From: Sergeia podlipaevii
Taxonomy: Eukaryota; Euglenozoa; Kinetoplastea; Trypanosomatida; Trypanosomatidae
Length of the DNA: 62,428 nt
Direction: 5' to 3'
Assembly: GCA_030849805.1 (NCBI GenBank)
Contig: JASANZ010002181.1
Span: forward strand, 2,839 to 65,266
Shown here: positions 49,922-60,001 of the stretch, piece after piece
How the letters are laid out: the number at the start of each line of letters is the position of its first letter
How positions within the stretch are numbered: the stretch's first letter is position 1
The notes under the pieces: model-generated
Database searches by the model: none
What the model saw: only the letters and a program-made list of their open reading frames with translations
What the model was told of the DNA's origin: nothing
Made by a program: the position numbers and the translations under genes

Positions 49922-51430
49922 ATGGAGAGCTCCCCAAACTCGGATCCGGGGCATGACAGGGAGGGACTAGCGTCACCATCGCAAAGCGATGCAGCGCGCG
50001 AAGTACAGAGCAGCAGAGGTGAGTGTAGCGCTGGCAGGGAGACGACAAGCGCTGCGTTTTCCATGGATGCTTTGCTTGGATCACCACCCCCAGCGCCATC
50101 TGCAACTGCCTCTAAGGCTTTCACCTCTGACCACGTCGGTGTTCCATCCAATACAGCTACAGTTGAGTACGATGCTGCCGCGCTGCGCCGCAGCGGAAGT
50201 TCCGCAAATGCAGCACTTTTTCAGCAGACAGAGGGAACGAATGTGGCCAGTGGGAATCCCCCTTTGCTTGCTATGCTATCCACTGAAAGACCAGTAGAGG
50301 CCGCTCCTTCACCACCGCTTTCTGCACTTGAGGCAACTGGGGCATTATTTAGGGAATTTATAATGTGCAAGTCATCCACGAGATCTACACAGGCGTGCAT
50401 TTCGACAGCTAGCGCTTCTGTCCCGTTCTCTGCACTGCCCGTCTTCACGGTGGCGCCGGTGTTGGTCAGTGCCAGCGCAGTTGACACTTTGCTGGAGAGA
50501 GTGGCGGAGCAGGATGTGACGCCAGTTCCCCCTTCTCTTTCTCAGCTCCCTGCGTCGCAAGTGGTTACTGCTCTTTCTGCCATGCTGGACATGCCTCACT
50601 GGCAGCGCTGCCTCTTCTGCGTGAAGCACGACTCTCTCTGCAGTCGCTGCTGTGCACAATGGCGCGCGGTGAAGATGGCGACGGCTCGTATTGTGGCACA
50701 GGCCCCACTGTACGGCGCCTTGGCACCTTCCCGCCGCCGCAAGCTGCTCTTTCTAACGTCCGCCTATGGTGTGGGGGACTTCATTCGCATGCAGCGTCTC
50801 TGGGACGGCACACTGCTAGAGCGCTGGAAGACAGTCGTCTATCCTTTACACAACACCACAGAGGGCGAGAAAGGCGCTGCTGAAGGGGGTGATCACGTGC
50901 ACGCCATGCATGTTGCTATCGAGCACAACAACGCAGACGCCGTGGCAGCGCTGGTGGAGGCACCAGTTGGTGCCTTTCTTCCCTCTTCATCGGGAACAGA
51001 CCCTCTGGAGCTCCTTTCCAAGTTTTGTCAAGACGACACCGCCATGGAGGCAGCGCTGAATAGCACTCGCCAGTACCGCGTGCACCTTGTATGTGAGCGG
51101 GGAAAGCAACTGGAGAGACTTGGTGAGTACGCTGCTGCTGCGAAGTTGTATGACACGATACTTGGTGAGTTCTCTTGCGAGCCACGTGCACTATGGTGCC
51201 GGGCTGTACTGCTACTCCTGCTCAAGCAGCCTGAGAGGTGCATTAAGGAGTGCGATGCATTGCTGAAAACTAGAGAAGAGGCGAGGTCAAGGGATGTTGA
51301 CGAGGAATCTGCCGCGGATGCTGTGGCTTTGGTGAAGCCTTCTGCTGTGCGAACGCTGAGGAGTGAGGCGGTCCGCCAGCTTCACGAGAGCTGTCATCGG
51401 AAGAGCGCCGAATTGCTCCCCCAGAACTAA
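49922..51430 (+). CDS. Unknown protein with Cys cluster and TPR-like pair; frame continues past its TAA
   Basis: Not recognised. 502 aa to the TAA at 51428. Residues 1-215 are Ser/Ala/Thr-rich and probably disordered. A cysteine cluster C-x2-C-x6-C-x2-C-C at 230-244 could bind zinc. A helical region follows, and about 380-440 (LERLGEYAAAAKLYDTIL, then ALWCRAVLLLLLKQPERCIKEC) looks like a pair of TPR helices. After the TAA the same frame stays open, with coding bias, to 52105. Alternative start: ATG 50063, since the only AG after the nearest pyrimidine tract falls inside codon 2; the acceptor at 49827 avoids this problem. Confidence 0.75.
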   Translation: MESSPNSDPGHDREGLASPSQSDAAREVQSSRGECSAGRETTSAAFSMDALLGSPPPAPSATASKAFTSDHVGVPSNTATVEYDAAALRRSGSSANAALFQQTEGTNVASGNPPLLAMLSTERPVEAAPSPPLSALEATGALFREFIMCKSSTRSTQACISTASASVPFSALPVFTVAPVLVSASAVDTLLERVAEQDVTPVPPSLSQLPASQVVTALSAMLDMPHWQRCLFCVKHDSLCSRCCAQWRAVKMATARIVAQAPLYGALAPSRRRKLLFLTSAYGVGDFIRMQRLWDGTLLERWKTVVYPLHNTTEGEKGAAEGGDHVHAMHVAIEHNNADAVAALVEAPVGAFLPSSSGTDPLELLSKFCQDDTAMEAALNSTRQYRVHLVCERGKQLERLGEYAAAAKLYDTILGEFSCEPRALWCRAVLLLLLKQPERCIKECDALLKTREEARSRDVDEESAADAVALVKPSAVRTLRSEAVRQLHESCHRKSAELLPQN

Positions 51431-52105
51431 ACGCTCTCTCTGCGCCGCCTTCTTTTTTTATTGATTGAAGGAGGTGTTCTTCCCTCCTGCGATGCTCGTT
51501 CACTCTGGGAGATGTACCGCGCGACGCGGGTGCCACTGCTGCAGGCAGCGGTGGAGGCGACGGCTCAGCAGCTGCCAGCGGCATCGTTTGCGTCTGTTCT
51601 GCGCAGCGCACGATCCGAGACGCGCGCAGCTGTGTTTCAGCATCCACCATGCCGACCCGATGGAGCGAAGGAAGAGGTGGCGGAGAGTGCGGGCGGTGAG
51701 GAGAGTTCATTGTGGCTGATCAACGCCCCAGTACGCGCGATTGGATTATCGATCGTCTCACTGGTTGGCATGGGTAGCCTTGTGGTGAAGGCGATGATGA
51801 CTGGTGGACGCCCCTCGCACGTCTCTCAGTTATTGCCTCGCACATCATCTCCAGAGAAGACACTCCTGAGTGCGCCAGAGGAGCACAAAGACGAAAAAGC
51901 GACATTGTCTTCTGCCTCGTGGATATCACAGTCGAAGGAATTAGTGGTCTCCCGCGTATGCCAACTGAGCTTCGGCGATAGCGCGGCAGTGCGGTCTCAC
52001 AGTCATCGCAACAACTGGTCTATTACACCGCTGGCTAGCTGTCAGGTGGACTTGCCTGCCACTCGTTCGCTGGCTCTTTACATTGAATGTCATCTTAAAA
52101 GTTGA
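51431..52105 (+). pseudogene. In-frame continuation of the upstream gene after TAA, or a very closely spaced separate gene
   Basis: The 224 sense codons after the TAA at 51428 are in the same frame as the upstream gene and have the G/C-rich third positions of coding DNA, at least from about 51500. The segment has a hydrophobic stretch APVRAIGLSIVSLVGMGSLV at about 51730-51790 that could be a membrane helix, then a charged tail. The first in-frame ATG is 51512, but an out-of-frame ATG lies before it at 51492. A spacer of 81 nt would be far shorter than all others here (over 300 nt). A stop mutation, an assembly error or stop readthrough all fit better than an independent gene. No family recognised. 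Confidence 0.5.
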
Positions 52106-52802
52106 CGTACAAAGGGGAGAAACGAGGCGGGGGGGGGGGGGAAGNNNNNNNNNNNNNNNNNNNNNNNNNNNNNNNNNNNNNNNNNNNNNNNNNNGGGGGG
52201 GGGGGGGGGGAAGACACACACACATATACACATACACGCAGGAAGCTCTCATATGAGTGCTATTTTGCACGTATCGTTTCATTTTCTACATCTTTTTTTT
52301 TTTTTTTTTGAAGAACTCACAGTATGGGGAATGAATATACAAACTCTTTCAACGCTTTTTTTTCGAGAATTTATATTTTTGCCTGCATTATTCCGTTTTA
52401 AAGAAAACAAAATTTTCAAGTTTCTACACTCTATTCAACTATAATCTCTTTCTTCTTTTTTATACTTTATTTTTGATATGCACTTATGCATGTAGTGTCT
52501 TTCCGTGGAACTGGCTCCTACTTCGCAACACCGTGAAGTTGAGAAAGGGGCAAAACTGGAGTTCCTTTGGAAGGAAAAAGAAAAATACAATAGAAGAAGA
52601 AAAGGAGGAGGGGAAAGAAACAGCAGAATAGAATTAGAGGGGAAGACGAAGCATACGACTTTGATAAAAAGAACACACGACAAATCGATGGCTAGGACTG
52701 CTGCTGCTGACGCTTTTTTCCCCTCTTTTTTTTTTCCTTCTCTCTCTCTTACTGCGTAGTCAGACTGGAAGGGTGAAGCTGAGTTTTCATTTTGTTTGAA
52801 AT
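52106..52802. other. Intergenic region with assembly gap
   Basis: Contains the 50-N gap and flanking poly-G runs, a short (CA)-rich tract at about 52215-52232 and T runs. The pyrimidine tract at about 52714-52750 followed by AG at 52758-52759 is a strong spliced-leader acceptor for the first TBC gene, giving a 5' UTR of about 43 nt. Confidence 0.65.
52145..52194. other. Assembly gap of 50 N flanked by poly-G
   Basis: Exactly 50 N, a usual placeholder size. The left side ends in 13 G (52129-52141) then AAG; the right side begins with 16 G (52195-52210) then AAG. The matching G-run-plus-AAG on both sides suggests that the two contig ends overlap and that the true gap may be zero or only a longer G run. 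Confidence 0.9.
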
Positions 52803-54032
52803 ATGGACGCTCGTCTTCATGCGGAGGAGGTGAAGCTAGAGGCAGGACTTGCGCCGCCGCCCATATACTCTACCACCGGCCGGCGTCTGCAGGTTGCCTC
52901 GGGCACAGTCGGCAAGGACGGAGGGGGTTCTCAGCCAACCTCGCGGTCGACACAGCATAAGTTCGTCAACATTTTTAAGTCCCCACATCATCGTGGTGAG
53001 GATAAGACTGCCCATGCACCTCAGCCAAACAATAGTGGCAACACTGGCAGCGTTGCCGAGGAAGAATTCCCATGCGTAGACATGTATGGATTTCATGTGA
53101 CCATAGGTGAAAAGGCGGCGGAAGGCCTGCAAAGGGCAAAGGAGAGTCAGACAAGTAGTGGTATCAAGAAGTGGGAAAATGTTATTCTTCACTGGGCAGA
53201 TACCCCCTTTGGGACCAAGAAGCGCTACTGCCGTGAGGGCATTCCACAACCACTGCGTGCGCGCGTGTGGCAGCTGCTACTAGGAACTCTCGGCGTCAAG
53301 TATCGCCACTCTTACCAAGGTGTATACGCCAAGTCACGTGACGCACCGCTTGCTTCCAGCATAGCTGATGTGATCGAACGTGACCTGCCACGAACGTTTC
53401 CCACTAACCGGATGTTCAAAGGGGACGCCACCTCTCCTGGTCAGGCAAGCCTTCGGAATATTCTACGCGCCTATGCAGGTTTCAACCCGCTCGTAGGGTA
53501 CTGCCAGGGAATGGCCTTTCTTGCCTCTACTCTACTCGTGCAGATTGAAGACGAGGAAAGCACTTTTTGGTCCTTCTGTGCTCTTATGGAGGACAAGCGG
53601 TACAACCTGAAGCGGCTCTACGAGGCAGGGTTTCCTCAACTGCACTGCTGCTTTTACGTGCTAGAGAACTTGCTTAAGAAGCATGATCGCTCTCTGTATG
53701 ATCGCATGCAACAGGACCGCATCGACAGCTCCTTCTACGCCACACACTGGTTCCTGACGCTCTTCTCGTATTGCCTTAATTTTTCTCTTATCTCACGTAT
53801 CTGGGATATGTTCCTCTGTGAGGGTTGGAAGCCTATTTATCGTATTGCATTAGCCTTCTTGCATCTAGAACGAAAACACCTGCTCGCGCAGAAGACCGAC
53901 TCAGATCTTCTCATGGCTCTCAAGACAGTACAGGAGTGGAAAAACCCCGAGAAGCTTCTTCAAACTGCGCTAGGCATTAAATTTAAGACGGGGTATGTGA
54001 ACAAGCTGACTCAGCGCTACGCGACACAGTAA
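52803..54032 (+). CDS. TBC-domain Rab GTPase-activating protein (first of tandem pair)
   Basis: Rab-GAP of 409 aa. The TBC domain covers about residues 145-365. It begins with GIPQPLRARVWQLLLG and contains both catalytic fingers: Arg197 in ERDLPRTFP (the IxxDxxRT motif) and Gln235 in GYCQGM (YxQ motif), so it should be active. The N-terminal 100 residues are Gly/Ser/Thr-rich with no recognised domain. No membrane segment. It is followed by a second TBC gene of similar core sequence; the Rab target is unknown. Confidence 0.93.
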   Translation: MDARLHAEEVKLEAGLAPPPIYSTTGRRLQVASGTVGKDGGGSQPTSRSTQHKFVNIFKSPHHRGEDKTAHAPQPNNSGNTGSVAEEEFPCVDMYGFHVTIGEKAAEGLQRAKESQTSSGIKKWENVILHWADTPFGTKKRYCREGIPQPLRARVWQLLLGTLGVKYRHSYQGVYAKSRDAPLASSIADVIERDLPRTFPTNRMFKGDATSPGQASLRNILRAYAGFNPLVGYCQGMAFLASTLLVQIEDEESTFWSFCALMEDKRYNLKRLYEAGFPQLHCCFYVLENLLKKHDRSLYDRMQQDRIDSSFYATHWFLTLFSYCLNFSLISRIWDMFLCEGWKPIYRIALAFLHLERKHLLAQKTDSDLLMALKTVQEWKNPEKLLQTALGIKFKTGYVNKLTQRYATQ

Positions 54033-54075
54033 GTTTGTGCCTCCTGCCAGAGTTGCTGCTGGGACTTCTTCTTCT

Positions 54076-54116
<41 letters not shown>

Positions 54117-54951
54117 TTGTTTGTTTCGAATGCGTTAGTGTTAGCCGGTGTTCGTTCTCCACATGGGGGTAGTGTGCGCATGCTCTTCATTTGGCTGTGC
54201 TTGAACAATACCCGCATTCCTTTGTGCGTGTGTGTCTCTTTCCATTTCTTTTTTTTTTCTTTTGAAGACTATTATGTGAGGCTTGTAGTCTCCGCGTCTA
54301 TATTTTGCCTTTTCGATCTACTTCAATATTTTCCTTTTTACTTTTTTGCTTACTGGTTGTTCTTGACGTTTGTGTGCGCTAAAGTATTCATACAAGTTGG
54401 GCGAGCATAGTTTTGGAGAGCGAAGTCTCAGGTGTACTGGGCTTTTCTCTTTTTCCTTTGTACTTGGCTGCTGTGGAAATGTGCGCACGTTCAATATCTC
54501 TTTCTCTCCTCTTTTTTATATTCTCTTGTTAGCAAAGAGATGGCCGGTTTATATGCCCCTCCCCTTTTTTTTCTTTCTTCTCTTTTTGCTTTTGCTATAC
54601 TACCGAGTAAAGAAAAAGAGAAAGAAAGAACCCCTACAAGGCACAATATACGCATCTACTTCCTGCAAATTGCTCATAAAGTGCCTTTTGCTCCTTCTGT
54701 GTTTTTCTTTCTTCTGGAGATATTAATTTTCATCTTTTGCAACGCCTTTTCTTTGCTGAATGAATACATGTACTTTTTCTTTGCTTTTTCCTTTTTGTTG
54801 TTACTTTATTTTATTGTCTCCTTCAACTCAAGTACCTTGAAGAGGAGTCACTGCTAGCAGCAAAAGCGCCGCGCACTCTCTTGACTTCTGAGTACCTACA
54901 TATATATAATTTTTGTGGGTGCGAGCGTTCTCAACGCAAGAGACGTCTATT
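54033..54951. other. Intergenic region with (TTG)n tract
   Basis: A (TTG)12-like tract lies at 54075-54113 just after the first TBC gene. The rest is T-rich, with open frames that translate to Phe/Leu runs. The pyrimidine-rich stretch at about 54784-54825 followed by AG at 54831-54832 is the likely acceptor. Confidence 0.55.
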
Positions 54952-56676
54952 ATGGAGGAGGAGAGTAGCGTATTCCGGGAGAATTCGACTAGTGTGTATG
55001 TCATTGAAACCAAGGATAGCGCAGCTGCTGCGGCTGGAAACACCCAGCCAAAGCCAGCAACTTCCCACGCAAGCTCGACCATTCTTATTAGCGCGGGACG
55101 GTCACCGAGTCTGGCATCCCCCATTGTTGACATTCAAGCTGTAGGGCACGCACACACGGCTCCAGTGACTCACTCCCTTCCCAAGGGATCTGAGAGGTCG
55201 TTCTCCGGGGGCGAGGGCGGCGCTAGCGGTGGTGTATCGCAGAAGGTTTTCCCAGTTCCCCCAGCGACGAGGGCCTCGCCACAAAGTGAAACCCCCGGAG
55301 ATGCACAAGTGTTCCAGACGCACTCCGCGCCGCTTGTGCCAGGATATGAGCTGGACAAACGTCGCGGTGTGGCTACTTCTCAGCCGCTTTTTAATCGCAG
55401 CCAGGTGCGTGTGATGCCAACAGGTGGGAGTGACTCGGATACGGATGATGACGGAGCCAGCAGTACTGCTCGCAGTGATGGAGATTCCAGACGGCGCAAA
55501 GAAAAGGAGGCGAGCGGAGGGGCGCCGTCGTCCACGATGGAACGGCTGGGGATGCCGCTTGGTGACGGTAGCGCTGCTACACAGAGCCACAAGGACGGTA
55601 CGAGCGGTGAGGACGAGGAAGATGAACGGATGTTTATTGACGAGTTTGGATTCGTTATTGACGAGGAGGCCAAGGAACGTGATGACAAATTTGTGCTTAA
55701 TGTGAATGGACGGCAAGTAGTGCGGCGCGAGATCAAGTGGGCAAACATGGCCACCGACTGGAGCCGTACAAACCTCAAGATGCATGCGAAGCTGAAGGAG
55801 CGCTGCCGCAAGGGCATTCCCAGTCGCTTTCGCAGTATTGCTTGGCAGTTGCTCATTGATTCACATCAGCAGATGGAGGCGGCACAGAGCACAGAGGTGT
55901 ACCTTGCGCTGCGTGACAAAACACTTGCGGATAAGGACGTTGATGCTGTCATCTCTCGCGATCTTGCACGTACATTTCCCAATCACGTCCTGTTTCAGGA
56001 TGAGGGTGGTGTTGGGCAAACCTTTCTTAAGAACGTGCTGCACGCGTACGCGGGGTCAGATCCTGAGGTTGGCTACGTGCAGGGCATGGCTTTCATTGTT
56101 GGTGCTCTTTCTACCCAGATGGGTGAAGAGGAGTCTTTCTGGGCACTTCACGACATGATGTACAGCGATCGTTACAAGATGCGTGAGCTTTTCAAGCCTG
56201 GTTTCCCACTTCTGCAGCAGTTCTTTTATCAGTTCAAGCGTCTCTTGGCTCGCATTCTTCCTAAACTCAGCAAGCGCTTCAACGAACTGAACGTGGAGCC
56301 GTCCTTTTACGCCTCTCAGTGGTTTCTCACACTCTTTGTCTATCACTTCCCCTTCAGAGCGCTCTTGCGCGTGTGGGACGTGTTCTTCTGCGAGGGTTGG
56401 AAGATTATCTTCCGTACCGGTTTGGCGCTCCTGCAGTGGGAGGAGAAGCGCCTTCTGTCTCTTTCGTTTGAGGAACTGCTGCCTGCCCTCAAGAGCCTAC
56501 AGGACGGCAAGGACGCCAGGCAGTTGCTGCGCCATGCCCACCGTATCAAGTTTAAGACAGCCGACTTGAATCGCTATGGCGATGAGTACTGGCACACGGT
56601 TGGTGGTGGCGCAGATGCCGGGATGGCAGTTGGGGCCGATCCATCTGGCAAAAACAGGAAGAAGGCCAAGAGATAA
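54952..56676 (+). CDS. TBC-domain Rab GTPase-activating protein (second of tandem pair)
   Basis: Rab-GAP of 574 aa. The N-terminal 230 residues are disordered, Ser/Gly-rich, then acidic (SDSDTDDDG). The TBC domain covers about 290-510, with Arg340 in SRDLARTFP and Gln377 in GYVQGM, so both catalytic fingers are intact. The tail is basic (KNRKKAKR). I place the start at ATG 54952; the frame is open upstream only to a TTG at 54913. The core resembles that of the preceding gene (for example SFYASQWFLTLF against SFYATHWFLTLF), consistent with an old tandem duplication or two related GAP paralogues. Confidence 0.93.
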   Translation: MEEESSVFRENSTSVYVIETKDSAAAAAGNTQPKPATSHASSTILISAGRSPSLASPIVDIQAVGHAHTAPVTHSLPKGSERSFSGGEGGASGGVSQKVFPVPPATRASPQSETPGDAQVFQTHSAPLVPGYELDKRRGVATSQPLFNRSQVRVMPTGGSDSDTDDDGASSTARSDGDSRRRKEKEASGGAPSSTMERLGMPLGDGSAATQSHKDGTSGEDEEDERMFIDEFGFVIDEEAKERDDKFVLNVNGRQVVRREIKWANMATDWSRTNLKMHAKLKERCRKGIPSRFRSIAWQLLIDSHQQMEAAQSTEVYLALRDKTLADKDVDAVISRDLARTFPNHVLFQDEGGVGQTFLKNVLHAYAGSDPEVGYVQGMAFIVGALSTQMGEEESFWALHDMMYSDRYKMRELFKPGFPLLQQFFYQFKRLLARILPKLSKRFNELNVEPSFYASQWFLTLFVYHFPFRALLRVWDVFFCEGWKIIFRTGLALLQWEEKRLLSLSFEELLPALKSLQDGKDARQLLRHAHRIKFKTADLNRYGDEYWHTVGGGADAGMAVGADPSGKNRKKAKR

Positions 56677-57613
56677 GTACTTTTCTTTTGTTATTCTTAG
56701 ATATATATGGGGAAGACTACTCTTCCTGAGGAACAGGGAGGGAGAGAGAAGGAGAGGGGGCGGTACACCAATGCTGTCTAGGTTTCTGTATGGGCAGAGA
56801 AACTATCACGTGAACATTTATACATGAGATGCGAGAGCACTTCTCTTTATGGTGAAGAACTTGCGCTTGTTTTGCTTATCTTTTTTTATTTGCTGTTGAC
56901 ATGATGGCGCTTCACTTCATGCCTAAATATCTAGCCGAGGAACGTGAAAGAAAGAAAAATGCACGGAAAGAGGACCTTCTTTATACACCATTACTGAAGT
57001 AGCTCGTGCTGTGTGTATTTCTAGGTTGCATACAAACGAGAAGAAAATATTTATTGTATGCTTCTCTTGTTTTACGGTTCTTTATTGTAAACATAAGCCT
57101 GTGATCTATATGCATACGGACAAAGATATCTTGCGTTTCATGCTCCACAATTCTCTATAAATTTAAATGCGCTTCTGTCTTCTGTTACTCTGTGCGGAAA
57201 AGCAAGATGATCTTATAGGCTTCTGATCGTACATATGCATTCCCCCCTTTCTCTCTCTCTTCTTAAAACAATTATCTTCTTTTTGATATTTGTTAGACTC
57301 ACATAGAGACGGTGTTGAACGTAGCTGGCCAGCATATCAGACGTTTTTTTTTTGTTGTTTTCGTTGTGTAGTTGCCGTCACGATACTAGTTTATTGCACT
57401 TTTCCTTTTTATTATTATTCTCTCTACGTGAGAGAAGTGGACTCACAACATCAGACAGCAGTGGTCATTCCTTACTGGGGTGAAACGCTCTTTTTTTTTT
57501 TTTTTACACAGAGAGAGTGAGAGAGCGAAACGCCTCTCATTCTTTTCTAGGAACACTGCATATACGGTCAAGTCTACAGCTTTCTTACTTTACGGAGAAG
57601 GACTACTTCCGGC
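56677..57613. other. Intergenic region
   Basis: No supported gene. A 15-T run at 57491-57505 followed by ACACAG (AG 57510-57511), and TCTTTTCTAG ending at 57550, are two candidate acceptors for the next gene. Confidence 0.55.
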
Positions 57614-58111
57614 ATGCAAAGTTCTCTCCGACTCGCTGAGGGGCTATCATCTCGTGTAGCGCCATCAGCGTCTGTAACAAAGCGCCAGAGAAGTGAACTG
57701 CACACTGAGAAGTGTTGCAGTACTGGTCTGGCAACCGTGGACTTGGCCTTGGACTTGCATCGCGAGTTGCAGCAGTCGGAACGTTCCCTGCGACATCACC
57801 AAATTGCTCTCATAAATGTTCAAGCCTTAGCAACCAGCGAGGCAGTTTTGCCCCCGCTGTCTGGCTCTTCTTCTCTACCAATTCTTGGCTCTGGGAATGC
57901 TGGCTTTAGCAGTGCCCACCACATAGCTACACGTCGAGAGCGGATGGAGGTGCACTCGCAACAAAGTACTCTAATCGCATCGCGGCTACTGAGCGTGGAG
58001 CTGGAGAGTTCGGTGGGTGCGCTGGTGGCAACGCGGTGTACTGTGCATGAGACACTTTCGGCTTCACAGGAGTTGCTGAGGCTTTTAGCTCCAAGTACAA
58101 AGTGGAGCTGA
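57614..58111 (+). CDS. Small helical protein, function unknown
   Basis: The 165 aa product is Ser/Leu/Ala-rich with two helical, possibly coiled-coil stretches: about 40-75 (LDLHRELQQSERSLRHHQ) and about 107-158 (RRERMEVHSQQSTLIASRLL onward). No membrane segment, signal peptide or known motif. Codon bias is moderate and the start follows good acceptors, so it is probably a real gene. Short coiled-coil proteins of this kind occur in many complexes, so no role is proposed. Confidence 0.65.
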   Translation: MQSSLRLAEGLSSRVAPSASVTKRQRSELHTEKCCSTGLATVDLALDLHRELQQSERSLRHHQIALINVQALATSEAVLPPLSGSSSLPILGSGNAGFSSAHHIATRRERMEVHSQQSTLIASRLLSVELESSVGALVATRCTVHETLSASQELLRLLAPSTKWS

Positions 58112-58910
58112 CTTATGTTTTTTTTTTTTTCTCATACAGAGAGCCAGATTTTTATTCTTTTTATCTTACTCATTCACAATCTCTAAAGAAAAAAATGAAG
58201 CACATACGGCTCTATTGATGATTCGGTGCGCGCTATCTATTTTTGCAGAAGCAAAAAGTACAAAATAAATCAATCAATCAGACGCTCGTTTTTTTGATAC
58301 AGTTACAAAACATATAGAAAATTAATGGTGTTTTTTTTTCTTTTACATTACTGCGTATTTTACGTTGTTACTATTTTTTTTTATTATTTTAATTCTCATT
58401 TTTTTTTTTCTCGGTGTCTTGCCCAGTAGAAACGTGCGGTTCTATATAGTTTTTTCTTCTTTCTGAAAGATCTGCACTAAGAGATTCACTTTGAGAATTG
58501 TCTCATTTGGTTTTTTTTTTTTGAAGTTGAGCATCTTTTTTCTTCTCATTTTGTCGTGTTTTATATATACTTTTACGTATACTGACGAAAGAGAAAAAAA
58601 AGATATCACATATCAGTGTAATTGTTCGACTTCGACCTGCTTTGTTTGCCATTTATTGTTTTGCGAAACAGCAGTGTACTACACGTACAAATTTATTTAT
58701 ATATTCATAAAGTGGAGAAAGGCAAAAACTCAGAGGGGTATTTATTTTTACTACCATCGCTTAAGAAAAGTTTTTCCCCTTCTTAAACAGCACAACTCTC
58801 AAGAGCATATTTAGTGGATCTAGAAGCTAGCAGGCAGCATCGACGGGCATATTAATAAAACTGCAGGATTCCTTACTCTTACCACGCATACACACACAAG
58901 AGCAAAAACA
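58112..58910. other. Intergenic region
   Basis: T-rich spacer with no supported gene. TTTTTCCCCTTCTTAAACAG ending at 58790 is a clear spliced-leader acceptor, giving a 120 nt 5' UTR for the eIF4G gene. Confidence 0.6.
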
Positions 58911-59969
58911 ATGCTTTTCAATCCTCGCGCCAATCAGCACAAGGAGGAGCGTCCCAAGAACCAGCTGTCCATCACGGACATGCTTGCCTTCCGCGATACC
59001 TGGACCACACCCCCTACGGAGGACTTCTCTGTAGAGCGCATTATATTTCACGATCGCGCCGAGAAGCGCCGCGTGGCGGAGGTGCCTAAGCTGGTGATGT
59101 CTGACAACGGCTTCAAGGTCCGCGATAAGACTCTCATGGACGATTCAGAGCGCGAGCTGCGGCTTGTGCAGAGCACGCTGAACAAGCTGACCGAGCAGAA
59201 CTTTGACACTGTCTCGAAAGAGATGCTTAGCCATGAGCTCATTTTCAACCAAACCGTCCTCCATGGTGCGGTGAACATCATCTTCACAAAGGCGGTCGCC
59301 GAGCCCGTTTTCTCCGGCCTCTACGCGCATCTCTGCGCGCAGATTGCCAAGTACGAAAAGGATCTTATGAAGGAAGCTGAGAAGGATCCTGAATGCGAGG
59401 CCGCGAAGCGCTTCGCTGAGTGCGAGAGGCGCCGCAAGGAGAACAGCGAGAACGGCTCTGGCGCGCAGCAGGCCTCCCCTGGCGACTTTGTGCGTTTTGC
59501 CCTCATCGTACGCTGCCAGACCTTCCACGACCAGTTTGTGGCTCAGCCTGCGCCTGAGGGCGAGGAAGCAACGGAGCGCCTGCGCAAGCAGAACATGGCC
59601 AACATTAAATTTGTGGGTGAGCTCTACATGCGCTCGCTGGTCTCCAACAATGTTGTGCTCATAGTGTGCTCCACCGCCCTTGGTGAGAAGCTTGCTCCCG
59701 GCTCAGGGAAAGGCAGCGTGACCGACACCGACCTCGAGATGGTGATTAACTTGCTGAATGTCATTGGCAAGCGCTTTGATGAGAGCATGCAGGATATATA
59801 CAGGAGCCAGATGTGGGAATGTCTTGAGCGCTGTATGACAGACAAGCACTTCTCTATGCGTATCCGCTTCCTTATTCAAAATCTGATTGACTGGCGTAAG
59901 GATGGATGGAAACCGAAGGAAGTGGCCCCTACTGCATCAGGTGCGACGACGACGACCTCTGATGAGACT

Positions 59970-60001
<32 letters not shown>

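Noticed and set aside
51428..51430. Reassigned stop codon (TAA as sense), as known in Blastocrithidia
   Set aside because: TAA, TAG and TGA end many intact genes in this window and none of these genes carries internal in-frame stops apart from the SelK TGA, so the code is standard apart from Sec.
51431..51511. Cis-spliced intron joining the two parts of the interrupted gene
   Set aside because: There is a pyrimidine stretch and AG near 51470, but no good GT donor near the TAA, the frame is continuous without splicing, and cis-introns are very rare in trypanosomatids.
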